Shown here one piece after another: positions 28,240-33,783 of a stretch of 33,783 nucleotides of DNA. This DNA is from Dunaliella salina. Taxonomy: Eukaryota > Chlorophyta > Chlorophyceae > Chlamydomonadales > Dunaliellaceae. The notes under the pieces are model-generated. The model did not search any database, was not told where the DNA came from, and worked only from the letters and a program-made list of their open reading frames with translations. Position numbers and translations under genes: made by a program. Positions within the stretch are counted from its first letter, which is position 1; each line of letters starts with the position of its first letter. Location: assembly GCA_002284615.2 (NCBI GenBank), contig MU069504.1:457119-490901 (forward strand). The letters run 5' to 3'.

Positions 28240-30109
28240 TCATGGAGCCCTTGGATGTCCAGACTTAGGAGGGTTATTGGTGATACAGGCAAGCAGCGTT
28301 GGGAAAGAGTGGGCGGGGGATTTATGGAGGGAGAGAGCCTCATCAATGACCTTGAAGTCATCCAGGAACAGGAGTATGTTTTGCTTTGTGAGGTGGAGCT
28401 TGCTTGAGTAGACACTAATGAGCTGGCGAGCTCTCATGCAGTAGTCAAGTTGGCGCTTTATGCGGTGGTTTGTTCTTTCTCTCTTTGCTAGGTATTCTGT
28501 GGCTAGGTCCTTCGAGTGCTTTACTTGCATTGTGAGGAGGCTCAGAGTGACATTGCGGTGTCTGTTTGAGGGGTCTTCTAAGCTCAGAATAAGGGCAAGG
28601 GCCATGTGCCTGTGGTATTCCACAGATATCGATGACACACCCAGTCCACACTTTGAGGTGTCCTCTCGAATCATTGCAGTAGTAATGCATGTCCACAGAC
28701 CAAACTTGTCTTTAATAATCCTATCCACCGTATTATCCCACATCTCAAGGTTTGTCGGGGTGCAAGGGGCGACTGCAAAAGAATGAGTCAGGCTGGGTAT
28801 GATGGCTGTGCAAATTATTTTTAGAATAAGGCTTGGGGTTAGAGACGTTCTTCTTAGGTTTTCTAGCTTTGAGGACTTGTCATGCACTGTATTTGGTGCT
28901 TCCAGTTCAAGTTCATGGTTGGTTCTACTCCCAGGTAGCGAGAAGGTTTGTCTGGTGTGATGAACTGTGCTTTTTGTCCTCATATATCAATTTCGTCTTC
29001 AAGCTGCTGGCAAAGAGTCTGGGAGGGTGTCACTCCATTCTTGTCTCTTGGCAAGTGGCCGTATAGGATGCCTGTCACTTTGGTTTTGCTACCGGATATG
29101 ATGATTGCTGCCCAGTCAGAATAAAGTGTAATCTTACGGGCCTGAATTTTAAGGTTTTGAATAGTGTTTGTTTTGCTGAGTAGGTCATCAGCAAAGGAGG
29201 CGCTGCTTAGAATGTTGGCCAGGTGCGTGTCCGAGACAGTTTGGTTTTGATTTGGGATGCAGACGTGTTTGTAACCGCGCCCTCCTACACGGAGCCAGCG
29301 GAGAAGGGGTTCCATGTAAAGTAGAAGTAGGAAAGGAGACGATGTGTTGCCTTGAATAATGCCTCTTTCAACGGCAATTTGTCCAGTATTAGTCCCATTG
29401 GCAAGTCTGATGAGGGTGGTGGCTACTTCGTACAGGTTCTTAACAGTGTCTATGGCATCAGTGGGGAAGCGAAGGTCATACATACATTATCCATAGCATG
29501 TGGTTATGATCGGTTGTGTTGAATGCGGAGGTGAAATCCACAATGAGGGCATAGATGTCTTGTTTGAAGAAGTTGGCGTCTTCTAAGCTCATGGTCACAT
29601 TTTGGAGCTGGTAAATTGTATCTTTTTGGTTGCGGAAGCCAGCTGAGCAGTGAGTGTGCTTCAGCATATTCATTAAGTGTGCAAGTGATGAGGCGGGTCC
29701 AGAGTTTGTAGAGCGTGTTAGCAATTCCTATTGGTCTGTAGGAGGAAAGGTTCGTTTCTTCTCTTTTTCCCTTGTCTATCAGGATTGTGCTGCTTGTTTT
29801 CCAGTTCACAGGGGTGAGACGCGTGGCCCACATTATGATGAAGAGCTCGTGTATAGTTTCTTGGGTCTTCGGAGGAAGCATCCTCAAGAGCTCATTAGCT
29901 ATGCCATCCGGCCCTGGAGTTCTTTTGTTGCCCAGAGTCTTAATGCATTCCCGGAAGGCACTTTTGTCAAGGATCTTGGAGTGGAGCCAGTCTCTTTCTT
30001 GTTTTCCCTCTAATTCATCCTTGGTTATTTGAGACTGGAGGGTGAATGGGTCGGGAACATGTGTTGATGCTCCTGCTTGCTCCCAAGGATAGCTTCGGGT
30101 GCTTCCCAT
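28240..30109 (-). pseudogene. Element B reverse transcriptase
   Basis: The RT is read in four overlapping frames. They give TPGPDGIANELLRMLP, then NLSSYRPIGIANTLYKLWTR (block 2), IYALIVDFTSAFNTTDHNHM (block A with catalytic Asp), ERGIIQGNTSSPFLLLLYME (block B) and SASFADDLLSKT (block C, FADD instead of YADD). A thumb-like region with CGLGVSSISVEYHRHMALAL follows. Frame changes near 29650, 29480 and 28980 break it. About 740 bp of linker precede it (30489-30849). Confidence 0.9.
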
Positions 30110-30849
30110 GGAAGGTATTTTCCAGTTTTTATGTTGACGTTTTTGAGGGCATTGCTGTAGTATTTCTCTATAATTTGTGCAATTCTCTTGGGTTCTGTGT
30201 CGAGATGGTTATCTTCAGGGTTGCGTAGGGCTTGAAGGCCAGCTCTTGGTTGTGCATTCTTATACTTAAAGATTTCTTTGTGCGCTTTATCTAGATTTTT
30301 GATAGCAAGTTTGTATTGCTGTTTGCAGGCTTGTTTGGTTTGTTCAATGTTTCTGTCCGGTCAATGCTAGCTAGTTTTTTTGGTGGATTTAAAAAGACTT
30401 TCCAGCTGTTCTTGCAGAGGTAGGTTGAGATTAAGCGTTTTTAGCTCTGAGATTGCCGTATGTAAGGCTACGTTGCCTTTGACTTGCTCTAAAATGAGAG
30501 GTCAAGTCTTTGGCATTGACAAAGGGTGAGAGGACATGTTTCTGAATTGCTCTGTTTTTTCAGCAGAGAGCTGCGCTTATTGCTGACAGGTCTTGGGTTG
30601 TAGCATCTATGGCCTTCAGAGATTGTTTTAGTCTTGCAGAATTTTAGAGCAACGTCGTGGGAGGAATGTATGAGGTTGGCGACTTTGTTTGCCAGGTCCT
30701 CTAGGATTTCAGGGGCAGGTCTTTGGCATAGAGAGGTGAGCTTCTTGATAGTTTTGGCACTCGTTGACCTGAGATTTTTGAGGAAGGTGCTAGCTCCTGT
30801 GTAGGCTGGGTTGAGCACTTGCAGAGTTCCTTCAAGCTCCTGGATGACT

Positions 30850-32666
30850 CCAGGCCGTAACACCCTGCAGCCAATATCTATTTTGCGTCATCTGCAGCCT
30901 GCAGCACAGATTAAGCGCCCTCCTTCATCACCGAGGTTGTATGCAGCTTTCATTGATTTCAAGCAAGCTTATGATACAATACTTAGGGATGCCTATGGAC
31001 TCATCTTCAAAGCATTCGCATGCCATCTTGCTTGCTGGGTATCCTGAAAAACATTGATGACAAGGGTGAGTGCATCTTGATGGATGGATGTAAGAGAGCT
31101 CATGTTCGTCCTTAACTAGGGGTTAAGCGAGGCTGTCCATTGTCTCCTCTGCTATTTTCCTTATATATTAATGATGTTGACTGCCAAATGCCTGAAGGAG
31201 TTACCACGGTAGCTCAACCGGCCTCATGTTCGGCTCCCTGGACGCAAGGCGAGGAAGGCGTTTGGCAAGGAGGAGGTCCCCGAATCCAACTTGGATCCTT
31301 GCTTGGCCAGGGCGGAATTTGGTACCTTCTTGGGGTTCGTCCTGTCGGTGGGAGTCACTAGGAGGCTCTTTCCTTCAAATGCACGCGTCCTAAAGGCAAG
31401 CGTAAATCCCCCAGCACCAGTAAGTGCACCGCTAAGGGCAAGCGAAAATACTTCTTTCTTTCTGCCTGGCAGAGAATGTTAGCCATGCAGTTACTGGTGC
31501 TGGGGATTTTCATGTAAATCATATGTTGTATGCGGATGACCTTTGCCTCACTGCCAATCGTCCCACTGAGCTTCAGCGCATCTTGGATAGGTTACATGGA
31601 TATGCACAGAGGAAAGGATTAATTATCAACGTGTTGAAGTCTGAGATTGTGCTTTTTAATTCAAAAGGAAATAATGTTCCTGTTTTCAACCTAGGTGGCG
31701 AACAGCTCGTGTGTGCTGAGTCATTCAAGTATTTGGGTATGCTGTTTACGAAACAGTTTAATCTTCTTGCCTCTTCTGAGCATATGTTTGCATCTTTCTT
31801 GGCTGGATGTTGCCGAATTAGGAACGTTGCAGATGAATACAAGCTGGCAGATAGGCCTCAAACCATGCTTTGGCTGACTGAGACATATGCTCTCACTGCT
31901 AGCATGTATGCTAGTCAAATTTGGGGTACCAGGTTTATGAGACCAGGAGATGAGATGACCTGCCCGTTGCAGACTGTGCACCTGTGTCTACTGAAGCAAA
32001 TTCTTGGAGTGAAAGAAAACTACACCAAATTGGTCTGTGCTGCGTGAATGTGGGTTTGAACCATTACAATTTTATTGGTTTCGAGCTGCTGTCAGATTTT
32101 ATAATGCCTCACTTGCCTGCAACAGCACTACTTTCCAAAGGGTGCTTGGAGCGGATATTGACAAGAGTAGTAACTCTAAAAGAGTTCATATCTGCTTTTC
32201 AGGGATTGGACAGGCACAACTACTTCACACATTGCGTGTACTCAGGCCAGCCCATCAGGATAAATGATTTTGTGGTTGATTTACGAAGAAGGCATAGGAG
32301 CGTGTGGCCAACTGAGGTTCAAACTGAACATAGTGTTGATTTAAATAAGGTAGCCAAGCACCATAAATGGATAGTGCTCCCCTTACGGCATAATTCTGCT
32401 TTTGGTAAACCTCTCCATTCTCCTAGCTATCTGTATTTGGATTTGGGTAGGCATATGCAGAGAAACATTGCTTGCTTCCAATTGCACGCCCACAAACTTA
32501 GAGTTGAAACTTCTCATTGGGATGGACATGCACCTCAATGTGATTTATGTGTTTCGGAGCAATGGCAGGACGAAAAGCATGTCATCTTTCTCTGCCCTTG
32601 CAACTTCCTATGTTGTCTTCGAAGAAAGTATGCACATCTTTTTGCTGCCTTTCCTGCTCACAGAGT
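30850..32666 (+). pseudogene. L1-like LINE, piece 3 of 4 (RT palm to zinc knuckle)
   Basis: The frame picks up with GRNTLQPISILRHLQPAAQ and SPRLYAAFIDFKQAYDTI (block A Asp), then GVKRGCPLSPLLFSLYINDV (block B). After a 284-bp insert it continues HMLYADDLCLTANRPTELQ (YADD block C), KYLGMLFTKQFN, frameshifts near 32035 and 32190, and then HAPQCDLC and DEKHVIFLCP (C-x2-C-x9-H-x4-C zinc knuckle). An early stop lies near 31048 and another at 31107. It is a dead copy whose motifs are still clear. Confidence 0.92.
31204..31487 (+). mobile_element. SINE-like 284-bp insert in LINE RT
   Basis: Removing this insert joins MPEGV to SHAVTGAGDFHVNHMLYADD in frame. It is flanked by GTTA at 31200-31203 and 31488-31491. 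Near its left end tagctcaaccgg (31210-31221) fits the RNA polymerase III A box TRGCNNARNNGG, and ggtccccgaatcc (31275-31287) resembles a B box. The spacing is at the long end for a tRNA, so a tRNA-derived SINE is a possibility but not proven. Confidence 0.55.
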
Positions 32667-33400
32667 ACCGTAGCTGCACGAGCAATTCGAAAATTAATTA
32701 ATTTTGGGGCATTCGAACCTCGAAATTCGAAATGTTTAATTAATTATTGCCTGAGCTTTCAAACTCCGCTCGAATTAGAAATTAATTAAAATTGGGGTTG
32801 TAAAGGGCAGGTGCTGAAACTGGCCTCACAGGCCCCCAGCTCAAGGTCATGACCCTTAGCTAAGTGGCTGAAGCCTGTAACCCTCGCCCAGCAGCTCCTA
32901 GCGACCCAGAACAAGCTGGCCAAGGCCAAGAAGACACCAAGGGACAGCCAGTACAGCAGAAGAACCCTGCGGGGCGTCCTCCAGGGGATGTTGCATGCAT
33001 GTGCTCCAATGTTTGTGCATGGGCTCCAGTGTTTGTGCATGGGCTCCAGTGATTGTGCATGGGCTGTACGGCAGTGACAGCTTGTGGACTGCTGAGGGTT
33101 GGATGCTGATGGTGAGGTTTGCTCTTTGCAGGGAGCAAAAATGCGCCCAATTAGGGCTTGCAGGCCCCTCCAGCCCCCAGCCCCTGAGCAGCAGCAATAG
33201 CAGCAGCAGCAGCACTCCTTGCAGCAAAATTCGAATTGGACATTCGTACTGAGAAATTAAGGCCAGCCGCGAGCCATTCGATCCCTTCGAAGCGCCCTTC
33301 GAACTGAAGTATTAACTCCTGGACATTCAAATTAAGCCATTCGAAGTAGAAAAATTAATTATTTTGGGGGGACCCTTCGAACTAGTCGTGCAACTACGGC
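32667..33400. mobile_element. 734-bp non-autonomous TIR element (MITE-like)
   Basis: The ends are accgtagctgcacgag at 32667 and, inverted, gccgtagttgcacgac from 33400, followed on both sides by ttcga-containing sequence (terminal inverted repeat about 23 bp with mismatches). The flanks are AGT (32664-32666 and 33401-33403), a 3-bp target duplication that suits PIF/Harbinger-type insertion. Removing it joins AHRV to SDYTGFLGN in the LINE frame. Inside are many attcgaa and aattaatt motifs and a triplicated tgtgcatgggctccagtg (33010-33065). I see no transposase. Confidence 0.7.
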
Positions 33401-33479
33401 AGTGTCAGATTATACAGGATTTTTGGGTAATGTTTGCTTCCTGGGTGTAACTCGTTTTTTCCTAAACCTAGATACTTAG
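33401..33479 (+). pseudogene. L1-like LINE, piece 4 of 4 (C-terminus)
   Basis: After the TIR element the frame SDYTGFLGNVCFLGVTRFFL then NLDT reaches a stop at 33477-33479. It continues the frame left at 32663. The boundary with the flanking DNA is not defined. Confidence 0.6.
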
Positions 33480-33489
33480 ACCGCGTTTC

Positions 33490-33690
33490 CACTGGGATCG
33501 GAAAATTGGTTTGGCGGATCGGGAAATAAAAAGTTGTTTCCACTGGGCGGATCGGGAAATTCATCTGCGGATCGGGAAAGCCAATTTCCCGACTCATGAA
33601 TTTCCCGATAAGGGGGAATTTCCTGGCGACACCCCCCCCTTGACAGGAAATTCATGTGGTTCGGGAAATTCAAGCAAGCCCACATGCATT
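33490..33690. repeat. Cluster of TCGGGAAAT motifs in both orientations
   Basis: Six or seven copies of gcggatcgggaaat or its complement atttcccga lie within 200 bp, including an exact 12-bp inverted pair cgggaaattcat / atgaatttcccg, plus two copies of gtttccactggg. It could be the end of a DNA transposon or a decayed minisatellite. No gene is seen to the window end. Confidence 0.6.
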
Positions 33691-33783
33691 CCAAATGTGT
33701 TAAAAGAGCTTCAAATGTACTTTAACTGCTGTGAAGGGCATGGCTGAAGTCTAGCAAGGGCTCAAAAGGCTCCCCAGAGGACA

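Larger units (their letters stand above)
22766..30849 (-). mobile_element. Element B: 8.1-kb REL/PHD/RNase H non-LTR retrotransposon
   Basis: The boundaries are set by the host LINE reading frame and by a 7-bp direct repeat, ccaggcc, at 22759-22765 and 30850-30856. On the minus strand the domains run RT (30109-28240), Thr/Asn-rich linker (27944-27462), PHD finger (26511-26317), RNase H (24870-24050, split by fragment C), zinc knuckle and PD-(D/E)XK-like nuclease (23740-23200), a conserved C-terminus ending at 22892, and a UTR with CTTTT tail. The open frame runs straight in from the 5' boundary with no start codon (VIQELEGTLQVL), so the copy is 5'-truncated and any N-terminal APE endonuclease is lost. 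The layout resembles Dualen/RandI elements of Chlamydomonas, which carry RT, RNase H and a REL, but assignment needs a search. Several frameshifts make it inactive. Confidence 0.85.

Noticed and set aside
31200..31487. An intron in the LINE RT
   Set aside because: GT-AG removal does not restore the frame, whereas excision between the GTTA repeats does.
33490..33690. E2F-type sites (TTTCCCG)
   Set aside because: The copies are parts of a larger repeated motif, and no promoter or gene follows within the window.

Overview
The window is nuclear DNA of a eukaryote, most probably a chlorophyte green alga. It shows spliced GT-AG genes, long introns full of minisatellites, dinucleotide tracts, plant-type telomere-like sequence (TTTTAGGG/TTAGGG) and densely nested non-LTR retrotransposons. 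The retrotransposon peptides resemble ones I associate with Chlamydomonadales (Haematococcus-like genomes), but that placement is recall and not a search result. Nothing looks bacterial: there are no operons, ribosome binding sites or CRISPR arrays.

Positions 1-13,723 hold one real host gene on the + strand, the 3' two-thirds of a FAF2/UBXD8 (plant PUX10-like) UAS-UBX protein. I resolve eight exons whose junction phases agree throughout (320 codons including the stop). The 5' end (UBA and membrane hairpin in the family) lies left of the window. The introns hold GGATA repeats, minisatellites, a U6 snRNA retropseudogene split by a 56-bp mini-element, CA/TG tracts and an 804-bp assembly gap. At least five exon edges are copied into neighbouring tandem arrays: acceptor side of the first visible exon, acceptor side of the fourth, donor side of the fifth, donor side of the sixth, and the stop-codon end of the last. 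In other words, several intron minisatellites are built from splice junctions.

Positions 13,880-18,670 are intergenic, with degraded LINE 3' ends on both strands, a near-perfect palindrome of about 270 bp, a CTG tract and two unidentified minus-strand ORFs.

Positions 18,670-33,479 are a nest of mobile elements. A + strand L1-like LINE is cut into four colinear pieces by element A (minus, 18,837-22,505), element B (minus, 22,766-30,849), a 284-bp SINE-like insert (31,204-31,487) and a 734-bp TIR element (32,667-33,400). Element B is itself interrupted by fragment C (24,196-24,516). A and B belong to one retrotransposon group. In B the order is reverse transcriptase, Thr/Asn-rich linker, C4HC3 PHD finger, RNase H, CX2CX7HX4C zinc knuckle and a PD-(D/E)XK-like endonuclease. 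All copies carry frameshifts or stops. The last 300 bases carry a cluster of TCGGGAAAT-type inverted motifs.
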